Assembly: GCA_035544895.1 (NCBI GenBank)
Contig: DASZZM010000049.1
Span: forward strand, 1 to 64,000
Length of the DNA stretch: 64,000 nt
From: JASLEW01 sp035544895
GTDB taxonomy: Bacteria > Acidobacteriota > Thermoanaerobaculia > Multivoradales > UBA5704
Direction: 5' to 3'
A program made the translations under genes and the position numbers. The notes beneath the pieces were generated by a model. That model worked only from the letters and a program-made list of their open reading frames with translations. It had not been told where the DNA came from and ran no database searches. Each line of letters begins with the position of its first letter. Position 1 is the stretch's first letter. Of the stretch, positions 26,758 to 34,680 are shown one piece after another.

Positions 26758-26997
26758 GGCTCACCTCCGCGGTCCGCGTGGCCCGCCTGCGGCCTTCGCC
26801 TCGTGCAGCGCAATCTCCCGCAAGATCCCGCAAGGCCGTCGGAATGGCGACCTGGGAGCCCTCTTGGCCTGCAGCGCTGCTTCGGTCTAGCATGAAATTA
26901 TATCTCACACCACTAACTCCAGGGGGATGAAGGAGACAGGGTCACGGCACTTCTGCCCGCACTGCTCGCAATCGGGCCTCCGGCCCGCTATCAGCTG

Positions 26998-27999
26998 GTG
27001 ACGAGCCTCGACGAGGCGGCCGAGCTCGCCCCGGCCTGGGACGCGCTGCTCGAGCGGTCGCGCTGTCACCGCGCCTTCAGCTCGCCGGCCTGGTTCCTCG
27101 CCGGCTGCCGCGCCAACCCCGGGCTGGAGCCGCGGCTGGTCGCGGCCTGGCGGGGAGGGGAGCTGGCCGGTGTGCTGCCTCTGGCGCAGGCGCCGGGGAG
27201 CCCGGAGGCGCGCTCTCCCACCCTGCTCGGCGACTACAACGACATCGTCTGTCTGCCCGGGGACTCCGCCGTCGCCGCCGGCCTGCTCGCCGCGGCGACC
27301 GCGGCGCCGCGGCCCTATGACCGCATCGTTCTGCACCTGCTGCGGCCGGACTCCAACGGCCTTATGGGTCTCGCCGCCCTGGCCCGGGAGGGGGGCCGCG
27401 GCTGGCTGGTCGGCAGCTTCCTGTGCTCGTACGTGCGGCTGCCGGCGGCCTTCGACCACTACCTCGCCGGGCGCAGCGCCAAGTTCCGCAAGACCTTGCG
27501 GCACGCCGAGGCGCAGGCCGCCCGGCACGGGCTCGAGGTGCGCGCGATCGAGCCGGACGAGCGCGGCGCCGCGGAGCTCCCCGAGGTCTTCCTCCGGCTG
27601 CATCGCCGCCGCTTCGGCGCCGCCAGCAGCTTCGCCGCGCCGGCGGCCGAGCGTTTCGTTCGCGCCGTCCTGCCGCGCCTCCATGCTCGCCGGCGCCTGC
27701 TGGCGCTGGGGCTCTTTCGGGGCGAGGAGCTGCTCGGCCTGGATCTCTGTCTGCGCGGCGCCGACAGCCTCTGCGTGTGGAACGGCGCCTTCGATCCCGC
27801 GGCCGCCCCCTGGTCGCCGGGACGCCTCCTCGCCGCCGCCGGCATCCGCGCCGCTCTCGCCCAGGGATGCCGCGAGTACGACCTCCTGCGCGGCGACCAG
27901 CCCTACAAGGCGCGCTGGGCCACCCACCAGCGCACCCTCGCCGACTTCGCCCTGCTGGTCGTTTCCCGGCCCGCCGGCGGGGGACGGCTGGCCCGCTGA
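26998..27999 (+). CDS. FemAB/CelD-like GNAT acyltransferase
   Basis: 333 aa from GTG at 26998. It has the layout of the CelD/BioF2-like Acetyltransf_6 group: an N-terminal half with AWDALLERSRCHRAFSSPAW, then FRKTLRHAEAQAARHGLEV and the C-terminal acyl-CoA or aminoacyl-tRNA binding half (LGLFRGEELLGLDLCLRG, EYDLLRGDQPYKARW). Family members acylate polysaccharides or add amino acids to peptides. In-frame sequence upstream of 26998 reads as plausible protein (PPARYQL) but offers no ATG, GTG or TTG, so the true N-terminus is uncertain. It stands alone between the glycosyltransferase operon and the radical SAM gene. Confidence 0.75.
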   Translation: MTSLDEAAELAPAWDALLERSRCHRAFSSPAWFLAGCRANPGLEPRLVAAWRGGELAGVLPLAQAPGSPEARSPTLLGDYNDIVCLPGDSAVAAGLLAAATAAPRPYDRIVLHLLRPDSNGLMGLAALAREGGRGWLVGSFLCSYVRLPAAFDHYLAGRSAKFRKTLRHAEAQAARHGLEVRAIEPDERGAAELPEVFLRLHRRRFGAASSFAAPAAERFVRAVLPRLHARRRLLALGLFRGEELLGLDLCLRGADSLCVWNGAFDPAAAPWSPGRLLAAAGIRAALAQGCREYDLLRGDQPYKARWATHQRTLADFALLVVSRPAGGGRLAR

Positions 28000-28063
28000 G
28001 CCGGCGGCCGGGCCGCAGGACGGCAGCCTCCGGTCTGGCCGCGCCGGGTTCCGAGCTCGCCGC

Positions 28064-28079
28064 GAGGCGGCTCCGCCTC
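28064..28079. terminator. Possible bidirectional hairpin between converging genes
   Basis: GAGGCG-GCTC-CGCCTC forms a 6-bp GC stem with a 4-base loop. It sits in the 90-bp gap between the acyltransferase stop and the stop of the converging radical SAM gene. There is no T-run, so intrinsic termination is only a suggestion. Confidence 0.3.
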
Positions 28080-28089
28080 CCTGGCTCCT

Positions 28090-29640
28090 CTACAGGCTCT
28101 CGTGCTGCGGCTCGCGCGGCCGCAGCAGGCGCTTGGCGGCCGCCAGCTCCCACGGCTGGCCGTAGCGTTCGGTGCGGTAGCGCCAGCCGGCCAGTCCGCG
28201 CAGCAGGGCCTTGCCCCAGGCGCGGGTGTGGTGGTCCTGGACGGTGGGGAAGCGGCAGCCGAGAACGGTGGCGAAGTCGCGCACACGGCGGCGCAGGCGC
28301 GAGGTCAGCCACGGGGCATCGCGGTGGCAGACGTAATCGAGCCAGCGGCGCTCGGTCCACTCCTCGGGAGTTGCCGGCAGCTCCGGGCCTTGCGGGCCGT
28401 AGCGCTCCTGCACCGGCAGCCGCAGGCCGCTGGCGCGGGTCCGCGCCGAGACCGGCTCGCGGCGCGGCGTCGGGCTGTAGAAGTAGAGGACCACTTCGCT
28501 CTCGGGGTGAACGGTCTTGACCCGGCGGATGAAGCGGAAAGTGCTCTCGAGCTCCTGGGCCGGATCGCCATCCGGGCCCCCGAGGATGAAGGAGAGCTCG
28601 GGGATGACGCCGTGCTCGCGGCAGCGGCGGGCGGCCTCGATCGTGTGCTCGACGCGCGAGCCTTTCTTCATGCGCCGCAGCGCCTCGTCGCTCGCCGACT
28701 CGGCGCCGATGTAAGCCATCGCCAGGCGGCTGCGGCGGATGAGCCGCCAGGTGCGGGCGTCCAGCGTGGCCAGGGTGTCGGCGCGGGCGTAGCACCACCA
28801 GGGCAGCCCGAGGCCGGCGAGCGCCTCGAGCAGCGGGATGCTCGCCGCCTCGGTGTCGAAGAAATTGTGATCGTAGAGCTGCAGCGCGGTGGCGCCCCAG
28901 CGGTCGCGCAGCGTGGCGCCGGCGCTGGCCAGGCGCGCCGCGCTCTGCAGACTGGTGAAGCCGTTCCACATCGAGACCACGCCGCAGAACTCACAGTGGT
29001 ACCGGCAGCCGAGCGCCGCCTGGTGGACGGCGGTGCGGTTCCCCATGAAGCTCGGGCGCAAGTAGCGGGCGACGTCGCCGAGCCGCTGGTAGGGGAGCGG
29101 CGGCAGCTCGTCGGGCGGCCGGAAGGGGCGGTCCGCGGTGTGCCGCACGGTCTCGCCGTCCTTGAAGGTGAGGCCGCGCACCGGCGCCACCGCCGAGGGA
29201 TCGCGGGCGGAGGCGAGCGGGCCGGCGGGAGCGCCGGCGTCGGGAAGCGCCGCCAGGAGCTCGCGGAAGGTGTCCTCGCCCTGGCCGCGCACGACGTAGT
29301 CGACGTATGGGGCGTTGATCGCGGCGCCGGGATAGAGGGTGGGGAAGTAGCCCCCCCAGACGATCGGCACCGCCGGGAAGGCGGCGCGGATGGCGGCGGA
29401 GATCGCGATCGCCGGTCCCACTTGCGGCCCGGGCATGACGGTGACGCCGACCACCGCGTCGCGAGCCTCGGCCAGGAAGCGGAGGGCCGTGCCGGCCGCA
29501 TCGTCGTCGACGTTGCCGTCGAGCAGCTCGTAGCGGTGGCGGCCCTCGAGCGCCGCGCCGAGCGCCAGCAGGGAGAGCGGCAGCCGGATCGAGCGCCGCG
29601 AGCAGACCCGGGGATTGATCAAGAGGACATCAGCCGGCAT
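28090..29640 (-). CDS. B12-type radical SAM protein
   Basis: 516 aa, ATG at 29640. The N-terminal cobalamin-type domain reads VLLINPRVCSRRSIRLPLSL, VVGVTVMPGPQVGPAIAIS, IVWGGYFPTLYPGAAINAPY and VVRGQGEDTFRELL. The cluster motif is LGCRYHCEFCGVVSMWNGF (CxxxCxxC), followed by LQLYDHNFFDTEAAS, AYIGAESASDEALRRMKKGS and SFILGGPDGDP. It is closest in style to the enzyme at 20238. It is monocistronic, with a 554-bp partly low-GC gap upstream. The substrate is unknown; proximity to both the 62-aa peptide operon and the lanthipeptide locus leaves its partner open. Confidence 0.85.
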   Translation of the reverse strand: MPADVLLINPRVCSRRSIRLPLSLLALGAALEGRHRYELLDGNVDDDAAGTALRFLAEARDAVVGVTVMPGPQVGPAIAISAAIRAAFPAVPIVWGGYFPTLYPGAAINAPYVDYVVRGQGEDTFRELLAALPDAGAPAGPLASARDPSAVAPVRGLTFKDGETVRHTADRPFRPPDELPPLPYQRLGDVARYLRPSFMGNRTAVHQAALGCRYHCEFCGVVSMWNGFTSLQSAARLASAGATLRDRWGATALQLYDHNFFDTEAASIPLLEALAGLGLPWWCYARADTLATLDARTWRLIRRSRLAMAYIGAESASDEALRRMKKGSRVEHTIEAARRCREHGVIPELSFILGGPDGDPAQELESTFRFIRRVKTVHPESEVVLYFYSPTPRREPVSARTRASGLRLPVQERYGPQGPELPATPEEWTERRWLDYVCHRDAPWLTSRLRRRVRDFATVLGCRFPTVQDHHTRAWGKALLRGLAGWRYRTERYGQPWELAAAKRLLRPREPQHESL

Positions 29641-30086
29641 CGTTCATCCGCCTCTTCCTGCGGGGCCGGCCGCCGCTCCGGCCTTTGGCGGCACTCTCGG
29701 CAGGTGGGAAATGAGCCTGCCTGCCAGCGGTCGAACTGGTGGCTTGTCCATAACTCACTATTGTAGAGTCAGTTGCGAGATTCTGGGCGCCGGGGAAGCA
29801 ACGGGGAAGCAGGCGAAAGCAGATGGAGGCGCAGCTAGGAGCATCTCAGCGTAGCTGGGTCACGCGTTTATCAGAGAAGCGCATCGGGAATTTGACCGGT
29901 TTTGCCGGGCTGTTGGGTGGAGCGACACGAGGGGTTGGGTTCCTTCTACCCACTCCCTGTACAGGGTCAAGCTGCGCGGCGCCGTTTCTCGAGTCGGCCG
30001 CTCGAACACGCGGCCCGCCCTGGACGCAGAACAATCAGGGCCGAGGCGAGCACGATTTCAGGCCACCTGGATGAGGCGCGAATCCG
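29641..30086. other. Gene-free stretch, lower GC
   Basis: About 450 bp without a supportable gene. GC is visibly lower than in the flanks (for example 29740-29900) and there is no start/RBS pair with a plausible product. It leads into the IS1-like remnant at 30087 and is probably debris of an insertion event. No inverted terminal repeats were recognised. Confidence 0.5.
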
Positions 30087-30176
30087 CATATCGAGCGGCA
30101 CAACTCGACCCTGCGCAACCGCGTGCGGCCGATGACCCGCTACCGGCCCTTCAACCGGGGAAAGGCCGGCTTGTGA
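30087..30176 (+). pseudogene. IS1-like transposase C-terminal remnant
   Basis: The frame from 30087 reads HIERHNSTLRNRVRPMTRYR and ends at TGA 30174-30176. IERHNSTLR followed by a basic tail is the signature close to the C-terminus of IS1-family transposases, containing the last acidic residue of the DDE site. Nothing recognisable precedes it in this frame, so only about 29 codons remain. It marks past transposition beside the lanthipeptide locus. Confidence 0.7.
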
Positions 30177-30194
30177 GCTGCGTTGCGCCCCTCC

Positions 30195-30347
30195 TCAGCA
30201 CGGCACGTAGCTGCAACCCCCATATTCAACTGAGTCGCCGGTAGGCATCTGCGCCCCCTTCCCTTTGGCAGTCTCGGCATCAGAGAGACTCGCGACCGTT
30301 TCCCGGTTCAAGGTAAGCTGCTTGAGGCACAACTGATTTTTTTTCAT
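30195..30347 (-). CDS. Class I lanthipeptide precursor, 50 aa
   Basis: 50 aa from ATG at 30347 with GGGAGAAAGG upstream. The leader opens MKKNQLCLKQLTLNRETVAS; the K-x-LTLNRET stretch is the conserved recognition motif of a class I lanthipeptide leader family. The C-terminus is EYGGCSYVPC. The likely core is short, with two Cys (45 and 50) and Ser/Thr donors Ser46, Ser39 and Thr36. Class I precursors are dehydrated by LanB and cyclised by LanC. A LanC gene lies 0.5 kb upstream on the same strand and a second precursor between them. Too short for usual gene finders. Cleavage after the GG is a guess. Confidence 0.8.
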   Translation of the reverse strand: MKKNQLCLKQLTLNRETVASLSDAETAKGKGAQMPTGDSVEYGGCSYVPC

Positions 30348-30500
30348 GAACCTTTCTCCCTCTTGCTAATGGATAGGATGCCACAAAAGCACCCTATCAA
30401 CCTTGGTTGCCCGGCGGCCCGCTCGACGTTTTTCGCCCCAACGGTGTCGGTCCCGATGGAGGCGGCGCGATGCCCCTTGCCCTACTTCCTTACCCTCCGG

Positions 30501-30701
30501 TCATTGGCAGCCGGTCTGCGTATCCACCGCGCAGAGCGGATTCGTGTCCTGTGGGTAGCAGGATGAATCGTTGGAGCAGCGCTGGCCGTCGCAGGAAAGT
30601 CTGACGCTACCTCCAGCCACTTCGCTGAGTTCCCTGGCGCTCGGACTGAAGAGCGTCTCTCGGTTGAGGACGAGCTTCTTTTTCAAGACATGCTTTTTCA
30701 C
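30501..30701 (-). CDS. Class I lanthipeptide precursor, 66 aa
   Basis: 66 aa from GTG at 30701, preceded by a near-perfect AAGGAGG 7 bases upstream. The leader is KKHVLKKKLVLNRETLFSPS with the LNRET motif at residues 12-16, followed by ELSEVAGG, a plausible double-glycine cleavage site at 30-31. The core of about 35 residues starts SVRLSCDGQRCSND and holds five Cys (37, 42, 48, 57, 65) with Ser/Thr at 32, 36, 43, 46, 47, 53, 61 and 63, enough for several lanthionine rings. It shares the leader with the 50-aa precursor downstream but not the core. Transcription probably starts at the promoter at 30780-30808. Confidence 0.85.
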   Translation of the reverse strand: MKKHVLKKKLVLNRETLFSPSARELSEVAGGSVRLSCDGQRCSNDSSCYPQDTNPLCAVDTQTGCQ

Positions 30702-30779
30702 TTGTGTTCCTCCTTGGCGAGGAGCGCGTCGTCCGCCCCGATGACGACAGGCCGGTATGATCCAATCTACTCTCCACAC

Positions 30780-30808
30780 AGTATATCCCCACATGCCAAA
30801 ATTGTCAA
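30780..30808 (-). promoter_or_regulatory. Consensus sigma-70 promoter for the lanthipeptide precursors
   Basis: Read on the minus strand, TTGACA (30808-30803) is followed by exactly 17 bases and then TATACT (30785-30780). This is a perfect -35 box and a near-perfect -10 box at optimal spacing, in locally AT-rich DNA. It lies 54 bp after the LanC stop and about 79 bp before the first precursor start, so the precursors can be expressed independently of lanC. Confidence 0.8.
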
Positions 30809-30861
30809 GAGAAGTAGGTTGCTGCCAGGGTGGCCCCAAGCTGCTTGGGTGCCATGCCAGC

Positions 30862-32196
30862 TCAGCCTGGGACGGAGACCAGGAGCATCCGGTCCCACGC
30901 TGGCTCCACAGGGGTAGCGGCAGCGAGGAGAGCGAGACCCACGCCGGCGACACCGGTGAGGAGGCCGGGTTCGTCGCGCCAGCAGAGCTCGCCCGACGCA
31001 CCGGGAAGCCAGGCAGAAAAGCCAGCCAAGCCGCCGTCTGTGCGCCGCAACGAGTAGGTGCGCTCAAACCAGCCACGGGCAACCTTGGCAAAGACCGGGT
31101 CGCCTGTCGCCTGGAAAAGCCGATTGAAGAGATGCGCAGCGCCGGCCGCGCCATGGCAGAGACCAGGTTCGATGACGCCGGCTCGGTCAAATGGGCGACC
31201 TGCAGCGCTCCGCGCGACGGCAAGTGCCTCGGCCTCCCAGGAGGCTTCGTCGGCGCGCCTGGCGGCTCCGAGCAGGGCGAGCGAGATACCAAGGTCGCCG
31301 TAGCACCAGGAGATCCGCGTCGGAATTGGCGTCGACCCGGGCGCGACGCTGCTGGGAAAGTTCGACGGCGAGTCCGCTGGCAGCTTCTGCGCGAGCAGCC
31401 AGGCGACCGCTCCAGAGAGGAGCACGCGCGCCTCCGGTGAGCCGAGCGCCGCCAACGCCTCGCCGAGAAAGGCGATCACCCCAGGTACTCCGTGAGAAAC
31501 CCCGAGATTGTAGTTGCCCCCGCTATAGAGGTCGACTTCTTGCGGCGCTAGCCAGGCGCGTTCCGTCTTCCAGGTGATCGCTTGCTCTTGGTGCTCGGCG
31601 ATCTCAGCGAGACGAGCCACCGTCCGGACTAGGCACTCTTGGCCATGAGCGCGGGGCAGCCGCTCAAGCCCGTAAACGCCCAGGCCGACGAGGCCGGCAA
31701 TGAGATCGAAGTGGCGCTGCCAGGGGGACTGGCCCAGGTAGTCGGCGACCATCATCGCGGCTTCTTCGCCGAGGTCTGTGCCATCGTCTTCGAACAGGCG
31801 GCCGTTAAGGTGCTCGAGCGCCCAGGCAACCCCCGGGAATCCTGAGTAGAGCAGCGGCTGGGCCTCGGTCTGACGGATGGCGTCAATCGCCTGCTCGAGG
31901 TGCCAGAGCGCCCACTCGCCGTACTCGCCGCCGGGCCGGGCTGCGTCTAGATAGCTCAAAAAGACGGCGATGCCGGCATTGCCGCCCGCGAGTGAGAAGT
32001 CACGATGGTCCAGCGACCAAGCGCCGCTGTAGCCTGGCCGCGCAATGGTGGTGACCTGTGCCGACGGACCAATCGCCGCAGCAATCTCCTCGGCGATCCC
32101 AAGAGCCCTCTCGGCCGCATCCCCTGAGAACAGCGGGCGCCACGAGGAGGAGGCGTCCACAGAAGGAGAGGCGTCGTCTTCTAGTTGCCCGCTCAT
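30862..32196 (-). CDS. LanC-family lanthionine cyclase
   Basis: 444 aa from ATG at 32196 (a TTG two codons upstream is less likely). LanC enzymes are zinc proteins that add Cys thiols to dehydrated Ser/Thr to close lanthionine rings. The three zinc ligands are present: Cys298 in SWCYGDLG, and Cys347 and His348 in GLCHGAAG. Repeated glycine motifs of the alpha-toroid are clear: SLAGGNAGIAVFL, LYSGFPGVAWAL, LGVSHGVPGVIAFL and LLTGVAGVGLALL. Length and motifs fit a stand-alone class I LanC, not the fused LanM domain. Two precursor genes follow on the same strand. No LanB, LanT or immunity gene is seen, so dehydration must come from elsewhere in the genome or a non-canonical enzyme. Confidence 0.92.
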   Translation of the reverse strand: MSGQLEDDASPSVDASSSWRPLFSGDAAERALGIAEEIAAAIGPSAQVTTIARPGYSGAWSLDHRDFSLAGGNAGIAVFLSYLDAARPGGEYGEWALWHLEQAIDAIRQTEAQPLLYSGFPGVAWALEHLNGRLFEDDGTDLGEEAAMMVADYLGQSPWQRHFDLIAGLVGLGVYGLERLPRAHGQECLVRTVARLAEIAEHQEQAITWKTERAWLAPQEVDLYSGGNYNLGVSHGVPGVIAFLGEALAALGSPEARVLLSGAVAWLLAQKLPADSPSNFPSSVAPGSTPIPTRISWCYGDLGISLALLGAARRADEASWEAEALAVARSAAGRPFDRAGVIEPGLCHGAAGAAHLFNRLFQATGDPVFAKVARGWFERTYSLRRTDGGLAGFSAWLPGASGELCWRDEPGLLTGVAGVGLALLAAATPVEPAWDRMLLVSVPG

Positions 32197-32332
32197 CTGC
32201 AAAGCTTAAATGTCGCCCGAGGTTGCCGTCCAGCCACTCTCAAGTGCGCTTAAAGCTCCATCGCCAGCGGCCGGCCCCTCGCGACAAACGCGTGTGAAAA
32301 ATACGGGCCAGGGCGTTGCGGGGTGGACACGA

Positions 32333-33025
32333 TCAACCCGGCCCTGCGCCGAGCCGGTAGACGGTCACCACCTCGTTGCCGAAGTCGCGCCGGGCGGCGA
32401 CGTCGAAAGCCAGGCCGAGCTCGCCGAGCGCCCGAAGCGCGGCCTGCCCGTCGCCATCGGTCGACAGCACCACCAGCGCCTGACCTGCCGGCTTCAGCAC
32501 CGCGCCCAACCCGGACGCGAAGCGCTCGAGCACGTCGGTTCCCCGCCAGGCGCGGTCGAGGTCGCCGGCCGGCTCGCCGCGGAAAAACGGGGGATTGAAC
32601 AGCACCAGGTCGAAGCGCTCGCCGGCGACCGGGGCGAACAGGTCGCCCTCGCGAACCTCGATCCGCTCCTCGAGGCGATTGATCAGGGCATTGATGCGGG
32701 CGCAGCGTACGGCCTGCGGGTTGATGTCCACGGCCACGACCGCGAGGCCGCGCCGGGCGGCGAAGACGGCGCCGACGCCGCAGCCGGTCCCCATGTCGAG
32801 GACCCTGATCCCGTCCGTGCGGCCCGCCATCCCGGGGGTCCAGGACGACACGGCGCGCGCCAGGAGAGCGCCGGTGCGGTAGACGGCGGGGTTGAAGACC
32901 TCGGGAAGCACCAGCAGCGGGACGCCGTCGATCTGCTCGAGCACGACGCGACCGAGCCGCCGGCGCAAGAAGGGCCGCCAGAGAAGATAGCCAAGCGAGC
33001 TCGCGAGCCGCGTCGCCGCGTTCAT
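32333..33025 (-). CDS. SAM-dependent methyltransferase of the HemK/RsmC type
   Basis: 230 aa, ATG at 33025. VLDMGTGCGVGAVFAARRG is the SAM-binding loop, VVAVDINPQAVRCARIN the acidic strand, and DLVLFNPPFF the catalytic (N/D)PP(F/Y) motif used by methyltransferases that modify planar nitrogen atoms in bases or in glutamine. Upstream, PEVFNPAVYRTGALLA is typical of HemK/PrmC-related enzymes. Its specificity (rRNA, tRNA or release factor) cannot be assigned. It is monocistronic and divergent from pilT. Confidence 0.8.
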   Translation of the reverse strand: MNAATRLASSLGYLLWRPFLRRRLGRVVLEQIDGVPLLVLPEVFNPAVYRTGALLARAVSSWTPGMAGRTDGIRVLDMGTGCGVGAVFAARRGLAVVAVDINPQAVRCARINALINRLEERIEVREGDLFAPVAGERFDLVLFNPPFFRGEPAGDLDRAWRGTDVLERFASGLGAVLKPAGQALVVLSTDGDGQAALRALGELGLAFDVAARRDFGNEVVTVYRLGAGPG

Positions 33026-33209
33026 GATGCGCCGCCCAGCTTGCCGGTTACGCGTCGGACCTCCACGGCTGGTCAGTCTTCGCCTAGTTTAGCACTGGTG
33101 GCGCCACGGCCCGCGGCCCTTCCGGACGTAGGATAGGCGCCTCGCCGGTCGCCGGGCGGCCAACGCCGGCGCGCTGTCATCCGTATGATCGAGGAATCCC
33201 GGAGCCCCG

Positions 33210-34490
33210 ATGTCTACTGACCAGCTTCACGATCCCGAGCTCGACCGGCTGGTCCAGGAGCTGAACCGGCAGCAGGGGCCCGCCCCTGCCGCGGCCCCCG
33301 CCGGCCCGGCCGCCGGCGAGCGGCAGGCGGAGCCACCGTCCGCGGCCGCGCCGGCCGACCTCGCCCTCGACTCTCCGGCGCAGGCCCGGGTGGAGGAGGG
33401 GGGGACGCTCGACCGCCTGTTGTCGGAGATGGTGCGCCACGGCGCGAGCGACCTGCTGCTCATGGCCGGCTTGCCGCCGGTCTTCCGGGTGGACGGCCGG
33501 CTGCTGCGCGGGGATTCCGCGCCGCTCGACGCCGACGACTTGCCGGCGATGTTCCGCGGCCACCTCGGAGCGCGCGCCCGCCGCGAGCTCGACGACCGCG
33601 GCTCCGCCGACTTCTCGTTGCGTTTCGCCCCCGGCCGCGATCTCGAGCTGCAGCCGGGCGCGCCGGCCTGGCGCTTCCGCGTCAATCTGCACCGCCAGCG
33701 CGGGCAGCTGGCGGCGGCGGTCCGCGCCCTGCCGCGCGACATCCCGAGCCTGGCCGGGCTCAACCTGCCCCCCGCTTTTGCCGAGCTGGTGCGGCCCAGC
33801 CGCGGACTCGTCCTGGTGTGCGGCCCGACCGGCGCCGGCAAGTCTTCGACCCTCGCCGCCCTGGTCGCCGAGATCAACCGCACGCGCAACGCCCACGTCG
33901 TCACCATCGAGGACCCGGTCGAGTACGAGCACCGCTTCGGCCGCTCGCTGGTCGAGCACGTCGAGATCGGCCGCGATGCCCGGAGCTTTCCGGAAGCCCT
34001 GCGCGCCGCCTTGCGCCAGGACCCCGACGTGATCCTGGTCGGCGAGATGCGCGACCTCGAGACGGTGGCCACCGCCTTGACCGCCGCCGAGACCGGCCAT
34101 CTCATCCTCTCGACCCTGCATTCCAACGACGCGGTCCAGTCGGTGCACCGCATCGTCGACGTCTTCCCGCCGGCCCAGCAGTCGCAGATCCGCCAGCAGC
34201 TCGCCCTCTCGCTGCACGCCATCGTCGCCCAGCAGCTCGTCCCCCGCGCCGACGGCCGCGGCCGCCTCCCGGCGGTCGAGATGATGTTCGCCACCTACGC
34301 GGTGCGCCACCACATCCGCAGCGACCACCTGCAGAAGCTCTACAACGAGATCACCCTCGGCAAGCGCCAGGGCATGATCACCTTCGAGGAGTCCCTGGCC
34401 CAGCTGGTGCGCGACAATCGCATCGACCCCGAAGAAGCCCGCGTCCGCACCAGCCATCCCGAAGAGCTCGAGTCGCGCCTGCGGGGATAG
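33210..34490 (+). CDS. pilT: Type IV pilus retraction ATPase PilT/PilU family
   Basis: 426 aa. PilT hexamers power depolymerisation of type IV pili at the inner membrane. Walker A GPTGAGKSSTL (about 205), the Asp box VTIEDPVEYEH, Walker B DVILVGEMRDLETV (about 274) and the His box GHLILSTLHSNDAVQ (about 294) are all intact. The C-terminal part keeps MITFEESLAQLV. The N-terminus has about 70 extra Pro/Ala/Gln-rich residues compared with usual PilT proteins (~350 aa); the PilT domain begins near LDRLLSEMVRHGASDLLLM. It is isolated here from other pilus genes. PilU remains possible. Confidence 0.9.
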   Translation: MSTDQLHDPELDRLVQELNRQQGPAPAAAPAGPAAGERQAEPPSAAAPADLALDSPAQARVEEGGTLDRLLSEMVRHGASDLLLMAGLPPVFRVDGRLLRGDSAPLDADDLPAMFRGHLGARARRELDDRGSADFSLRFAPGRDLELQPGAPAWRFRVNLHRQRGQLAAAVRALPRDIPSLAGLNLPPAFAELVRPSRGLVLVCGPTGAGKSSTLAALVAEINRTRNAHVVTIEDPVEYEHRFGRSLVEHVEIGRDARSFPEALRAALRQDPDVILVGEMRDLETVATALTAAETGHLILSTLHSNDAVQSVHRIVDVFPPAQQSQIRQQLALSLHAIVAQQLVPRADGRGRLPAVEMMFATYAVRHHIRSDHLQKLYNEITLGKRQGMITFEESLAQLVRDNRIDPEEARVRTSHPEELESRLRG

Positions 34491-34497
34491 GAGCTAC

Positions 34498-34680
34498 TCA
34501 GCCGCCGCGACGTTGCACCCTGCCGGATTCGATTTCGGCCAGCATCTGGTCGATGTCGGCCGTGGGAGCCGCGTACTCGCTGGCCCTGCGGATCGCCGCG
34601 CGCTTGCGCTCCAGGGTCGGCTGCGGCCGCGGACGGCGCACCGCGCGCAGGGCCTGGCGCACCCACTCGGCGATTGTCAA
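34498..34680 (-). pseudogene. Truncated ribbon-helix-helix antitoxin remnant
   Basis: About 60 codons from a TTG at 34680 read LTIAEWVRQALRAVRRPRPQ and later YAAPTADIDQMLAEIESGR. This is the second half of RHH-type antitoxins that neutralise VapC-like toxins (DNA-binding helix, then a toxin-binding tail). The N-terminal beta-strand of the DNA-binding domain is missing; the frame upstream runs into the 3' end of the propeller gene at 34677. No toxin gene follows. The element is probably dead. Confidence 0.6.

Noticed and set aside
26927..27001. 24-codon peptide with a CxxC pair (HFCPHC) overlapping the acyltransferase start by GTGA
   Set aside because: The purine-rich stretch is directly against the start codon, leaving no spacing for a ribosome-binding site, and the peptide has no recognisable role. 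It may be the leader part of a mis-read N-terminus.
28064..28079. Strong intrinsic terminator between converging genes
   Set aside because: The hairpin has no T-run, so it is listed only as a weak candidate.
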